A stretch of DNA of 46,969 bases from UBA1195 sp045598025 (GCA_045598025.1 JAZLLH010000019.1:1-46969); one strand, 5' to 3'; shown: positions 34,301 to 43,119, counted from the first letter of the stretch. Notes: generated from the sequence alone by a model not told the origin. Made by a program: numbers and translations.

Positions 34301-35856
34301 TAATTAAAATCAGCAATATACGTATTCCTGTCAACCAAAAAAACAAGTTGAAAGAGCTGGTGCTTCGCAAGTATCATCTGAATGGGAACGAAGTGGAAGA
34401 ATTCAAGATTCTGAGGGAATCCGTAGATGCCCGCAAACGCTCCGACATTGTATACGACTATCAGGTTCGGATCCGGCTCCGGAAGGAGCATCCGGAACTT
34501 CTGCAATGGAAGGATGTGGCTACATACACTCCTCCGGATCCCGTACATTATCCTCAATGGGAATCTCCGCTGCGCCCCGTGATTGTAGGTTTCGGACCTG
34601 CCGGCATGTTCGCTGCCCTCTACCTCGCCCGCTGCCGGGCCTTTCCCATTATTCTGGAAAGGGGAAGCCGCATAGAAGAACGGAAACAGAAGGTATCCGA
34701 CTTTTTCAGACAGAAAAAACTGGACCCCGAATCCAATATCCAATTCGGGGAAGGAGGAGCAGGAGCCTTCTCTGACGGAAAGTTGAGTACCAACCTCCAC
34801 CATCCGTGGATACAGTTTATTCTGGATGAATTTTACAAACACGGTGCAGCCGAAGACGTCACTTACTCGGCCACGCCTCACGTAGGCACGGATTATCTGG
34901 AAATCGTTGTCCGAAACATACGGGAAGAAATCATCCGCTTGGGAGGGGAATTCCACTTTGATACGGTTTTCAGCGGTTTCCGACGCCGGGAAGACGGAAG
35001 TCTGGATGCCTGCAGCACGGGAGGAGACTTTCACACCCGCCATCTGCTGCTCTGCCTCGGACACTCCGCGCACGACACGCTGCGGATTCTTTACCGTCAG
35101 GGCTTGCGCATGGAAGCCAAACCGTTTTCCATAGGAGTGCGCATAGAGCATCCTCAGCAGTACGTCAACGAAATGCTGTACGGAAAATTCGCTTCACTCC
35201 TTCCGGCCGCCTCCTACAAAGGCGTTGTCCATCTGAAAGAACGGAGCGTATATACTTTCTGCATGTGCCCCGGAGGCTGTGTGATGGCTTCAGCCAACCA
35301 TCCGGAGAGCATTGTCACCAACGGCATGAGCGAAAAAAGCCGCAATCGGGAGAATGCCAACAGCGCCCTGCTGGTTGACATTCGTCCGGAAGATTTCTAC
35401 CGTAACCATCCTTTGGACGGACTGGATTTTCAGGAAAAATACGAACGCATGGCTTTTGAAATCGCCAAAGACTATCGGGCACCGGCCAATACCGTAGGCG
35501 CTTTTCTGCAAGGGAAGGTGGCAGCGCAAACAGGCAGCGTCCGGCCATCATATCCGCATGGAGTCATTCTTTGCGATTTTCGCCGTTGCCTGCCGACCTA
35601 TGTAGTGGATGCCCTGAGGGAGGCCATACCGAAAATGGACGCAAAAATCCGGGGTTTCAACCATCCCGACGCCGTGCTGACAGGAGTGGAAACCCGTTCC
35701 TCTTCCTCCGTACGCATTCTTCGCGATGAAAACCGCACAGCACTTCCCGGAATTTATCCCGTTGGAGAAGGTGCCGGATATGCGGGCGGAATTGTCAGCG
35801 CTGCCTTGGACGGATTGAAAACCGCTTTCTCCCTTTTTTCGGAAACAAAGCAATAA
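34297..35856 (+). CDS. FAD-dependent dehydrogenase (COG2509-type)
   Basis: A 519-residue flavoprotein. After an N-terminal domain of about 90 residues comes the dinucleotide-binding PVIVGFGPAGMFAALYLAR, then IQFGEGGAGAFSDGKL, a pattern typical of the COG2509 family of uncharacterised FAD dehydrogenases. The C-terminal GEGAGYAGGIVSAALDGLK completes the FAD site. The substrate is unknown. An open frame reaching 34231 overlaps the preceding gene; the ATGA overlap at 34297 is the natural start. It is separated from the T9SS cargo gene by 77 bases. Confidence 0.87.
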   Translation: MIIKISNIRIPVNQKNKLKELVLRKYHLNGNEVEEFKILRESVDARKRSDIVYDYQVRIRLRKEHPELLQWKDVATYTPPDPVHYPQWESPLRPVIVGFGPAGMFAALYLARCRAFPIILERGSRIEERKQKVSDFFRQKKLDPESNIQFGEGGAGAFSDGKLSTNLHHPWIQFILDEFYKHGAAEDVTYSATPHVGTDYLEIVVRNIREEIIRLGGEFHFDTVFSGFRRREDGSLDACSTGGDFHTRHLLLCLGHSAHDTLRILYRQGLRMEAKPFSIGVRIEHPQQYVNEMLYGKFASLLPAASYKGVVHLKERSVYTFCMCPGGCVMASANHPESIVTNGMSEKSRNRENANSALLVDIRPEDFYRNHPLDGLDFQEKYERMAFEIAKDYRAPANTVGAFLQGKVAAQTGSVRPSYPHGVILCDFRRCLPTYVVDALREAIPKMDAKIRGFNHPDAVLTGVETRSSSSVRILRDENRTALPGIYPVGEGAGYAGGIVSAALDGLKTAFSLFSETKQ

Positions 35857-35933
35857 AAAAGGCCCTTTGTTCGTTGCTATGTAGAGATTTCTCCGTCTGG
35901 AGAACCAGATTACACCGAAACAAGGACGAACAC

Positions 35934-37529
35934 ATGAAAAACTGCATTCACCGATTTCTGTACGTTTGTGCAGCCTGCTGTCTGGCCGGGAGCACTGCTG
36001 CACAACCTTCTGCCCCACGCACTCTGCCCCAGTGGCAGCCCGACACGGTATTTCTGTTCGGCAACAACGGACAATGCAACGAGCGCCGCACCTACGCATA
36101 CAACGGAAAAGCACAACGAGTAACGGAATATTCTGCGGTACCGGACGGGACACAATGGACGGACAAAGCCATACGGACCTATACCTACGACGCATATGGC
36201 AATCTGCTGAAAAACGAGCTGAAGCACAAATCCGAAAAGGAATGGGTGACTGAAACCGAGATTTCCTACACCTACGATGCCGAACAGCGACTGATAGAAA
36301 TGCAGGAACAGCATTGGAACGACAGCAGCCGGAAATGGCAAAACGACCACCACTTCTTTTATACCTACAATGCCCGAGGGAAATGCGACACCATCGTCCA
36401 CTGTGACCTGGGAGACGAATACAGCGGACGCACCTTCTATTCCTTTGATGAAGCCGGACGTCAGCTCACCGAACACTGGCAACTCTGGGACAGCGTCGGC
36501 AAGCGATGGGAAGATTCCTACCGTTCCACACGGACCTACGACTCCAACGGAAACGAGCTGACATTTCTCAGCGAGAACTGGAACCATACCCACGGAGGGC
36601 CGCCCAAACTGGAATGGGAAAATTACGAGCACGTCGTCTGCACCTACGATTCCCTGAACCGTCTGACCGATTATTTCTTCGAGACATGGCTTTGCCCGGA
36701 GCAACGCTGGGAATACCTTCAGCACAGCACCTATACCTACGACGACAACGGGAACATGATTACGGATTACCGTATGGACTGGAAACGCGGGAAAAATGCC
36801 CACTGGATCAACAGCGAATACCGGACGTATGTCTATGATGAACAGAACCGGCTCATACAATGCATATTTCAAACCGGCATGTCGGACAGTCTGTGGAGGC
36901 CCAACACCACCACTACCTATTCCTATGACGAAAACGGGCATCAGATCTATAAAATGGAAGAATTGTGGAAAAACAGCGAATGGCTCAAATTTTCTCTTTA
37001 TGCTCAGGATTTCGATTCGGAAGGCAACCTGCTGAAAGACGCCTATTTCAATTGGGACAATACTCAAAACGACTGGAAGGGCACCTACCGCTACCTTTAT
37101 CATTTTGACAGTCTGTACAACGGCGACACCGCTTCCTATGAATTGTATGACCCGAAAAAAGGATGGTGTCTCTCCGACAACAACATTTCCGTTTCCTACG
37201 ACTTACAGCGGCAGCAGATCGGGATTTTCAATACCTCCCGGGCCGTTGTCCGCTACACCCTGCTGACAGACGAATCGGTCATTGACCGAAAGCAGACACG
37301 CCTGCAATGTTACCCCAATCCCTGCTACGATGAACTGCATGTAGACGCCATGGGCGGCGTCATCCTGAGATATGTCATCACGGATGCGACGGGTCGCGTC
37401 CGTATGGAAGGTTCATCCGATCAGACAAAGCTCACGATTTTCCTGCATTCATTACCCTCAGGATACTATATCCTGCATTGCAGCACCACACTCGGCAACG
37501 CGGTAAGCACATTTGTCAAATACAGATAA
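35934..37529 (+). CDS. YD-like repeat protein with T9SS type A sorting domain
   Basis: A 531-residue secreted protein with a signal peptide (MKNCIHRFLYVCAACCLAG) and about nine tandem repeats of roughly 43 residues. Repeats carry the core Y-[ST]-[YF]-D-x2-G/N-R/N, for example YTYDAYGNLLKN, RTYDSNGNELTF, YTYDDNGNMITD and YVYDEQNRLIQC, each with a tryptophan-rich turn. They resemble RHS/YD repeats but lack the RHS core. The last 75 residues (LQCYPNPCYDELHVDAMGG, ending with FVKYR) form a T9SS type A C-terminal sorting domain, so the protein should be exported by T9SS and attached or released at the surface. I start at 35934 rather than 35874 because the signal peptide begins there. Function unknown; adhesion or glycan binding is a guess. 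Confidence 0.85.
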   Translation: MKNCIHRFLYVCAACCLAGSTAAQPSAPRTLPQWQPDTVFLFGNNGQCNERRTYAYNGKAQRVTEYSAVPDGTQWTDKAIRTYTYDAYGNLLKNELKHKSEKEWVTETEISYTYDAEQRLIEMQEQHWNDSSRKWQNDHHFFYTYNARGKCDTIVHCDLGDEYSGRTFYSFDEAGRQLTEHWQLWDSVGKRWEDSYRSTRTYDSNGNELTFLSENWNHTHGGPPKLEWENYEHVVCTYDSLNRLTDYFFETWLCPEQRWEYLQHSTYTYDDNGNMITDYRMDWKRGKNAHWINSEYRTYVYDEQNRLIQCIFQTGMSDSLWRPNTTTTYSYDENGHQIYKMEELWKNSEWLKFSLYAQDFDSEGNLLKDAYFNWDNTQNDWKGTYRYLYHFDSLYNGDTASYELYDPKKGWCLSDNNISVSYDLQRQQIGIFNTSRAVVRYTLLTDESVIDRKQTRLQCYPNPCYDELHVDAMGGVILRYVITDATGRVRMEGSSDQTKLTIFLHSLPSGYYILHCSTTLGNAVSTFVKYR

Positions 37530-37541
37530 ACGAAACACGAC

Positions 37542-38405
37542 ATGTACCAGACATCCATCACCCGGATTATTCGAAACTACCTGTTCATCACCATAGGGCT
37601 TGCCGCCTTTGCCTTCGGATGGACAGCCTTCCTGATTCCGTCCGAACTGCTTGGCGGCGGCGTTTCCGGCATTGCATCCCTCATTTACTTTGCCAACAAC
37701 CATATTCCGGTGGGTCTTTCCACCTTCATCATCAACGGCATTTTCATTGCCGTGGCATGGAAAATTCTGGGAGCCAGGTTCTGCATTTCCACAGGCATCT
37801 GCACCGCCATCGTTTCGGCATGGTTCGCCTTTTTCCAACCGCTCTTTCCGAAGCCGCTGGTCGAAGATACCTTTCTGTGTTCGCTGATCGGATCCTTTCT
37901 GGCAGGATGGGGAGTTTCCATTGCCATCAATTTCGGAGGCAATACGGGAGGCACCGATATTCTGGTCATGATCATCGGAAAATTCCGCCGCGTGGCCTAC
38001 GGAAAAGTGACCATGTACATCAACGTATTCATCATCGCCTCCTCCTATCTGATTGTAGGATCTGTAGAAAAACTGGTTTACAGCTTTGTCGCCATGCTGG
38101 CCTACACCATAGCTTCGGACAACTTTCTGGACGGTTTCAGACAGACCTATCAATTCATGATTTTTTCCTCCAAAAATGCAGAAATTGCAGAAAGAATCAA
38201 CAAGGAAATGCACAGAGGCGGCACTTTCCTGAAAGGTAGCGGCACCTATTCCGGACATGACAGCGACATTCTGCTGGTTCTGGTACATAAAAGCGACAAG
38301 ACCCAACTGATGCGCATCATCAAACAAACCGATGCAAGCGCCTTCGTCAGCATTGCCAAAACCAATGCGGTATTCGGTAAAAATTTCGACCAAATACAAC
38401 TCTGA
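37542..38405 (+). CDS. YitT-family membrane protein
   Basis: A 287-residue protein with about six transmembrane segments (starting NYLFITIGLAAFAFGWTAF) and a C-terminal cytoplasmic DUF2179-like domain of about 80 residues (RGGTFLKGSGTYSGHD, LVLVHKSDKTQLMRIIKQTD). This is the YitT/DUF161 family; its biochemical role is not established. FGGNTGGTDILVMI in the central part is characteristic. It follows the cargo gene by twelve bases and precedes rarA by one. Confidence 0.9.
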   Translation: MYQTSITRIIRNYLFITIGLAAFAFGWTAFLIPSELLGGGVSGIASLIYFANNHIPVGLSTFIINGIFIAVAWKILGARFCISTGICTAIVSAWFAFFQPLFPKPLVEDTFLCSLIGSFLAGWGVSIAINFGGNTGGTDILVMIIGKFRRVAYGKVTMYINVFIIASSYLIVGSVEKLVYSFVAMLAYTIASDNFLDGFRQTYQFMIFSSKNAEIAERINKEMHRGGTFLKGSGTYSGHDSDILLVLVHKSDKTQLMRIIKQTDASAFVSIAKTNAVFGKNFDQIQL

Positions 38406-38406
38406 T

Positions 38407-39687
38407 ATGGATATCCGACACATACCTCTGGCTGAAGAAATGCGTCCACACAGTTTGGGCCAATACGTAGGACAAAAGCACCTGGTAGGTGAAGGGGCCA
38501 TGCTGCGGCAGGCCATACAGAACGGAAAAATCCCCTCCCTTATCCTGTGGGGACCTCCGGGAGTCGGCAAAACGACACTCGCCCACCTGATCAGCAACGA
38601 ACTGAATTGCCATTTTTTCAAGCTGAGTGCCATCAACTCCGGTGTAAAAGACATACGGGACGTCATAGACAAGGCCCGCATGTATTCCGGAGACTGCATT
38701 CTGTTTATCGATGAAATCCACCGTTTCAGCAAATCCCAACAGGATTCCCTGCTGGGGGCCGTGGAAGAAGGAATCATCACCCTGGTGGGTGCCACCACCG
38801 AGAACCCCTCCTTTGAAGTGATTTCTCCCCTGCTTTCCCGCTGTCAGGTGTATGTGCTCAAAAGTTTGGATGAAACAGATATGGACACCATCCTGACCCG
38901 CGCCGTCGAGCATATGCACAAACGTTTACAGAGGCCTCTGCAGGTAAGGGAAAAAGAAGCCCTGTTCCATATTTCCGGAGGAGACGCCCGCAAACTGATC
39001 AACGCCTTCGAGCTCTGTGCCTCCACACTGGCCGACAGGAACGAAGGATGCATCATACTGGATAACAAAAACGTGCAGAACATCATACAGCAGAATCTGC
39101 AGATATACGACAAGGGAGGTGAAATGCACTACGACATCATCTCCGCCTTTATCAAGTCCATGAGGGGGAGTGATCCCAATGCGGCCGTTTACTGGCTGGC
39201 CAGAATGATTGCCGGAGGAGAAGATCCGAAATTCATTGCCCGGCGCATGCTGATTCTGGCCTCTGAAGACATAGGCAATGCCAATCCCAACGCCCTTTTG
39301 CTGGCCAACGAGTGCTTTCAGGCCGTCAATGTCATCGGCATGCCTGAATCCAGAATCATCTTGTCACAGACTGCCATATACCTGGCCTGCTCGCCCAAGA
39401 GCAACGCCTCCTATCTCGCTGTGGACCGGGCCTTGGAAATGGTCGGAAAGACACAGGACCTTCCGGTGCCTCTCCATCTGCGCAACGCCCCTACCAAACT
39501 CATGAAAGACCTGTCCTACGGAAAGGACTACCGCTACGCACATGACTTTCCGGGCAATTTCGTCAAACAGGACTTCCTGCCGGAAGAGTTGAAAGGACAC
39601 CGTTTTTACGAACCCGGAGACAACGCACGTGAAAACGAAATGAGGCAACGACTGAAACGATGGTGGGAAGATGAATACGGATACTGA
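38407..39687 (+). CDS. rarA: Replication-associated recombination protein A (AAA ATPase)
   Basis: A 426-residue RarA/MgsA clamp-loader-like AAA+ ATPase that acts at stalled forks. Walker A GPPGVGKTT (49-57), Walker B ILFIDEIH (97-104), sensor 1 in LVGATTENPSF and the C-terminal tetramerisation domain (SDPNAAVYWLARMIAGGEDP) are present. The ATG at 38407 starts one base after the YitT stop; an open frame from 38332 only shadows that gene. It is last in the rightward operon. Confidence 0.95.
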   Translation: MDIRHIPLAEEMRPHSLGQYVGQKHLVGEGAMLRQAIQNGKIPSLILWGPPGVGKTTLAHLISNELNCHFFKLSAINSGVKDIRDVIDKARMYSGDCILFIDEIHRFSKSQQDSLLGAVEEGIITLVGATTENPSFEVISPLLSRCQVYVLKSLDETDMDTILTRAVEHMHKRLQRPLQVREKEALFHISGGDARKLINAFELCASTLADRNEGCIILDNKNVQNIIQQNLQIYDKGGEMHYDIISAFIKSMRGSDPNAAVYWLARMIAGGEDPKFIARRMLILASEDIGNANPNALLLANECFQAVNVIGMPESRIILSQTAIYLACSPKSNASYLAVDRALEMVGKTQDLPVPLHLRNAPTKLMKDLSYGKDYRYAHDFPGNFVKQDFLPEELKGHRFYEPGDNARENEMRQRLKRWWEDEYGY

Positions 39688-39728
39688 CATTTTTTTCAAA
39701 AAATTGCCATTTCTATCCAATAAAAGAT

Positions 39729-39736
39729 TAACTTTG
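39729..39736 (+). promoter_or_regulatory. Probable -7 element for the lipoprotein-MauE-queE-rlmD operon
   Basis: TAACTTTG matches TAnnTTTG, with TTG at 39704-39706 upstream (22-base spacer). It sits in the 94-base gap after rarA and about 46 bases before the lipoprotein ATG at 39782. The gap shows no hairpin terminator. Confidence 0.5.
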
Positions 39737-39781
39737 CAACTTGATAGTTTTAAATTTTAAATTCCTATAGAACAAATTTTT

Positions 39782-39991
39782 ATGAAAAAAATACTGATTC
39801 TTTCCGGATTTCTTTTCCTCATTTTCGGTACCTTTTCCTGCAGAAAAGTCTGCGATTGCGTCGTACTTCAAAAAAACGAGACCATCAGCAAATATACCCG
39901 AGAAAGAGATGAAAGAGGCCAGAAATGCTCGGAACTGAACACCGTAGAAACGGCCGAAGACGGTTCCCTCTCCGGCATCCGTTGCGAGTAA
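39782..39991 (+). CDS. Small cysteine-containing lipoprotein (69 aa)
   Basis: A 69-residue protein with signal peptide and lipobox GTFSC, the modified cysteine being residue 20. The mature part begins CRKVCDCVVLQKNETISKY and contains four further cysteines (24, 26, 49, 68), enough for two disulfides. I recognise no family. Its stop overlaps the start of the MauE/DoxX-thioredoxin gene by one base (TAATG at 39989-39993), a coupling that argues for a functional partnership. It is the first gene after the promoter at 39729-39736. Confidence 0.75.
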   Translation: MKKILILSGFLFLIFGTFSCRKVCDCVVLQKNETISKYTRERDERGQKCSELNTVETAEDGSLSGIRCE

Positions 39992-40950
39992 TGAAGGACT
40001 GGAGGGCCGCGAAATCCCTTTTACACAGCATTCCCAGAATCCTGGTTGGATTGGTTTTCATCGCATCCGCGGTGCTGAAGTACCTTTCCATTGACGGATT
40101 TGACCTGTACGTATTCGAGCACCACCTGGTGAGTTTCGATCTGGGCAGTATTGCCAGTCGCCTGCTGGTCGCAGTGGAATGCGTTTTGGGTATACTGCTG
40201 GTTGGAAACCTCTGGATGCCCTCCACCCGCTTCTTTGCACTGATTCTTCTGACCGGATTTACCCTTTACCTGCTGCTGCAGCCTGTATGCTTCCGGCTCC
40301 CCGAAGAAAACTGCCACTGTTTCGGTGAACACATTCGCCTGAGCCGGTGGCAATCCATAGGAAAAAACGCCGTGCTGATTGCGCTCCTGCTGCTTTCCCG
40401 AAACAAGGAACAGCCAACCGGCAAAGCCGGGAAATGGATAGGCGGCGTCATTGGGGCTGTCTGCCTGTTGTGCGCTTTTGTCATCAACCCTCCTGACTGT
40501 ATTTACCGGAAAATATACTCCGGCGACACCCGCATCCGGAAGGATGTATATACTCAGTCCGTTCTGACAAAGGACAAAGCAGGAATTTTCCAAAACGGGA
40601 AACAGGTAGTGTGCCTGTATTCCACAGCCTGCCATTATTGCAGGAATGCGGCCGTCAAAATGGATAGGATGATCCGTTATCATCAATGGGATACGGCGCA
40701 TTTCCGCTGTATTTTTTGGAGCAGTCCGAATGCGGAGGAACAGGTAGAACGTTTTTTTGCACAGGATGATATGATTCCGCTGACATACACCACACTGGCC
40801 GTTGACACCTTTCTCTCGCTTACGGATGGACGCATGCCGGTCCTATTGTTTTCCGATAAAGGACAGATAATAAAGAGCATGAATATCAGCGAAATTCAGG
40901 AAAAAGAAATAGAATCTTTTATAAAACAACAAGAAAATGATTCAGAATGA
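39991..40950 (+). CDS. MauE/DoxX-like membrane protein with C-terminal thioredoxin-like domain
   Basis: A 319-residue inner-membrane protein. The first 135 residues hold four hydrophobic segments in MauE/DoxX style (ILVGLVFIASAVLKYLSI near 17-34) with NCHCFGEHIRLS at 107-118, a motif seen in MauE-like proteins. A fifth hydrophobic segment near 150-166 leads into a periplasmic thioredoxin-like domain with C214-HY-C217 in YSTACHYCRNAAVKM and proline in RMPVLLFSDKGQI. MauE-like proteins are thought to help disulfide formation. The start at 39991 overlaps the lipoprotein stop by one base; the stop overlaps queE by 14 bases. A role in shuttling electrons to the lipoprotein is an inference from this coupling. 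Confidence 0.82.
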   Translation: MKDWRAAKSLLHSIPRILVGLVFIASAVLKYLSIDGFDLYVFEHHLVSFDLGSIASRLLVAVECVLGILLVGNLWMPSTRFFALILLTGFTLYLLLQPVCFRLPEENCHCFGEHIRLSRWQSIGKNAVLIALLLLSRNKEQPTGKAGKWIGGVIGAVCLLCAFVINPPDCIYRKIYSGDTRIRKDVYTQSVLTKDKAGIFQNGKQVVCLYSTACHYCRNAAVKMDRMIRYHQWDTAHFRCIFWSSPNAEEQVERFFAQDDMIPLTYTTLAVDTFLSLTDGRMPVLLFSDKGQIIKSMNISEIQEKEIESFIKQQENDSE

Positions 40951-41563
40951 ACTACTTTCCAAGGGATTGGTACTTCCCGTCATGGAAGATTTCTATTCCA
41001 TCCAAGGGGAAGGATTTCACACAGGGAAAGCGGCCTACTTCATGCGGGTGGGCGGCTGCGACGTAGGCTGCAGTTTTTGTGATGAAAAGGAATCCTGGAA
41101 TGCAGACAAACACCCGTTGATACCCGTGGAAGAGGTTTTGAAACGTTTGAGGGAAACTCCGGCCCGTACTGTAGTGGTTACCGGTGGAGAACCCTGTCTG
41201 TATCGCATGGATTTTTTGTGCAGCCGGCTGAAGTCCCTCGGTATTGCCCGTCACATAGAAACGTCCGGATCCGAACCCCTGAGCGGAGAATGGGACTGGA
41301 TTTGCTTTTCGCCCAAAAAAGGCACGGTCATCCGACCGGAATTTTATCAGAAAGCCCACGAAATGAAAGTAATCATTGAAAATGAGGAGGACTTTACATG
41401 GGCAGAAAAAAATGCAGCCCTGCTCCATACAGACTGCGAAAGATACCTCCAACCCGAATGGAGCCAGCGGGAAAAAGTACTCCCGCTCATCACTGACTAC
41501 ATACTGCTCCAACCCGAATGGAAAGTTTCCATACAGACCCACAAATACATGCATATTCCGTAA
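40937..41563 (+). CDS. queE: 7-carboxy-7-deazaguanine synthase
   Basis: A 208-residue radical SAM enzyme that converts carboxy-tetrahydropterin to 7-carboxy-7-deazaguanine in queuosine synthesis. The cluster-binding cysteines are C41, C45 and C48 (GGCDVGCSFCD), preceded by the family motif FYSIQGEGFHTG. VVVTGGEPCL binds the SAM methionine. The C-terminal IQTHKYMHIP is typical of the Bacteroidetes form. The start overlaps the preceding gene by 14 bases. A 16-base sequence at 41447-41462 recurs exactly at 41507-41522, giving two LQPEW segments 20 codons apart. Other que genes are not in the window. Confidence 0.94.
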   Translation: MIQNELLSKGLVLPVMEDFYSIQGEGFHTGKAAYFMRVGGCDVGCSFCDEKESWNADKHPLIPVEEVLKRLRETPARTVVVTGGEPCLYRMDFLCSRLKSLGIARHIETSGSEPLSGEWDWICFSPKKGTVIRPEFYQKAHEMKVIIENEEDFTWAEKNAALLHTDCERYLQPEWSQREKVLPLITDYILLQPEWKVSIQTHKYMHIP

Positions 41564-41570
41564 AAGCCGT

Positions 41571-42974
41571 ATGAGCAAGAAAAAAGAAATCATTATAGAA
41601 AATCTGCAGATCACGGATGCCGGAGCGGAAGGTATCTGCATCGGACGTTATGAGAACACCGTCGTTTTCGTTCCTTATGTAGTGCCCGGAGACGTAGTCA
41701 ACGTGACGGCATTCAAAAAACATTCCTATTACCAGGCCAAGGTCCTGAGGTTTATTTCCTACTCTCCCGACAGAGTCCGTCCGGTTTGCGCTCATTTCGG
41801 CACCTGCGGAGGCTGCAAATGGCAGCACATGACCTATGAAAAACAACTGTTCTACAAGCAAAAACAGGTATTCGACCATTTCAGCCGCATCGGAAAGTTT
41901 CCCTTTCCTGAAATACGGCCAATCCTGGCATCCGATGCCATTTTTGCCTATAGGGATAAAATAGAATACACTTTTTCGGATAGGAAATGGCTATCAAAGG
42001 AAGATTTGGATAAACAGGACCAGATGGAAACCAGGGGCTTGGGTTTTCATCTGCCCAGCATGTTCGACAAAATTCTGGACATAGACTACTGCCATCTGCA
42101 TTCGGAATGGGGAAACATTTTCCGAAACAGAATCAGAGACTTCTGCATTCAGAACGACTACACATTCTGGAACGCACGCCGACAGGAAGGGTTACTGCGC
42201 AACCTCATTCTGCGCCGTGCCACCACCGGTGACCTGATGGTTATTTTCGTATTCAGGGAATGGAACGGGCAAAGCCGGACACTGATGGATTTCGCAGAGA
42301 AGGAATTTCCGGAAATCACTTCCCTGATGTACGTTATCAATGACAAAATGAACGACAGCATTGCCGATCTGAAAGTACAGTGCTACGCGGGAAAAGACCA
42401 TCTGATGGAACAAATGCGTGAACTGCAGTTTAAAGTAAGCCCGCTGGCCTTCTACCAGACCAATCCGAAACAGGCATATAAACTATACTGCCAGGTGGAG
42501 GAATTGGCCAACATACAAGCCAATGAAACCGTGTATGACCTTTATACGGGGACCGGAACCATCGCACTGTTTGTAGCCAGACATGCCAAAAAAGTAGTCG
42601 GAATAGAATATGTGGAAGATGCCGTCAGAGATGCCGGTGTAAACGCCGGAATCAACCACATACACAATGTGGAATTTGTGGCCGGAGACATGGCAAAAAT
42701 CTTCACAGACGAATTCATCCGCTCACACGGCACTCCCGATGTCATACTGACAGACCCACCCCGCGCCGGAATGCATACGGCCGTCATAGAGCAGATTCTG
42801 AAAATCACACCCCAGCGTATTGTGTACGTCAGCTGCAATTCCGCCACCCAGGCCAGAGACATCGCTCTGCTTTCCGAAGCATACGAAGTTCAGGCCGTAC
42901 AACCGGTGGATATGTTTCCCCATACGCATCATGTGGAAAACGTTGCCCTGCTGTGCAAGAAAGCGGACAGATAA
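41571..42974 (+). CDS. rlmD: RlmD/RumA-type 23S rRNA (uracil-C5)-methyltransferase
   Basis: A 467-residue enzyme with an N-terminal TRAM domain (about 1-62), iron-sulfur cysteines C73, C79 and C82 (CAHFGTCGGC) plus a fourth in DYCHL, and a SAM-binding VYDLYTGTGTIALF motif. The catalytic cysteine lies in YVSCNSATQARD. This is the TrmA/RumA family that makes m5U in rRNA. Bacteroidetes often have two paralogues, so the exact target uridine is uncertain. The frame is open from 41376 but that part shadows queE; the ATG at 41571 starts seven bases after queE. A strong hairpin terminator follows 26 bases after the stop. Confidence 0.9.
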   Translation: MSKKKEIIIENLQITDAGAEGICIGRYENTVVFVPYVVPGDVVNVTAFKKHSYYQAKVLRFISYSPDRVRPVCAHFGTCGGCKWQHMTYEKQLFYKQKQVFDHFSRIGKFPFPEIRPILASDAIFAYRDKIEYTFSDRKWLSKEDLDKQDQMETRGLGFHLPSMFDKILDIDYCHLHSEWGNIFRNRIRDFCIQNDYTFWNARRQEGLLRNLILRRATTGDLMVIFVFREWNGQSRTLMDFAEKEFPEITSLMYVINDKMNDSIADLKVQCYAGKDHLMEQMRELQFKVSPLAFYQTNPKQAYKLYCQVEELANIQANETVYDLYTGTGTIALFVARHAKKVVGIEYVEDAVRDAGVNAGINHIHNVEFVAGDMAKIFTDEFIRSHGTPDVILTDPPRAGMHTAVIEQILKITPQRIVYVSCNSATQARDIALLSEAYEVQAVQPVDMFPHTHHVENVALLCKKADR

Positions 42975-43000
42975 AAAAAGCCTTGCACAAACGGCACAAA

Positions 43001-43033
43001 AAAAAGACTTCCAACAAACGTTGGAAGTTTTTT
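43001..43033 (+). terminator. Bidirectional intrinsic terminator
   Basis: A perfect 9-bp stem (43007-43015 with 43020-43028) around an AAAC loop, flanked by five A upstream and six T at 43028-43033. It ends the rightward operon after the rlmD stop at 42974. Because an A-run precedes it, the leftward tRNA transcript reading through also meets a T-run after the hairpin. Confidence 0.85.
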
Positions 43034-43034
43034 G

Positions 43035-43105
43035 TTGCCCAAATAGGACTCGAACCCATACAAACAGAACCAGAATCTGGTGTGCTACCATTACACCATT
43101 GGGCA
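43035..43105 (-). tRNA. tRNA-Gln (anticodon CTG)
   Basis: Leftward cloverleaf: acceptor stem TGCCCAA paired with TTGGGCA, D-arm GTGT...GCAC, anticodon arm CCAGA-TTCTGGT-TCTGT with CTG at + positions 43071-43073, and T-arm ATGGG-TTCGAGT-CCTAT. The pair 27:43 is a C-T mismatch, and T-stem has one G-U pair. The CCA end is not encoded (discriminator A followed by CA). The anticodon CTG reads CAG, so it serves glutamine. Confidence 0.92.
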
Positions 43106-43119
43106 ATTGTTTTGACATG

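Noticed and set aside
35889..35904. Small hairpin (TTCTCC-GTCT-GGAGAA) before the T9SS cargo gene
   Set aside because: A six-base stem without a T-run; too weak to call a terminator or regulatory element.
37458..38798. 446-codon leftward frame across YitT and rarA genes
   Set aside because: Runs antisense through two well-supported genes and shows no family motif.
43035..43105. tRNA-Gln as an attachment site for the accessory zone
   Set aside because: No second copy of the tRNA 3' end is seen near 45751-46969, no integrase is present, and a normal receptor gene lies between.
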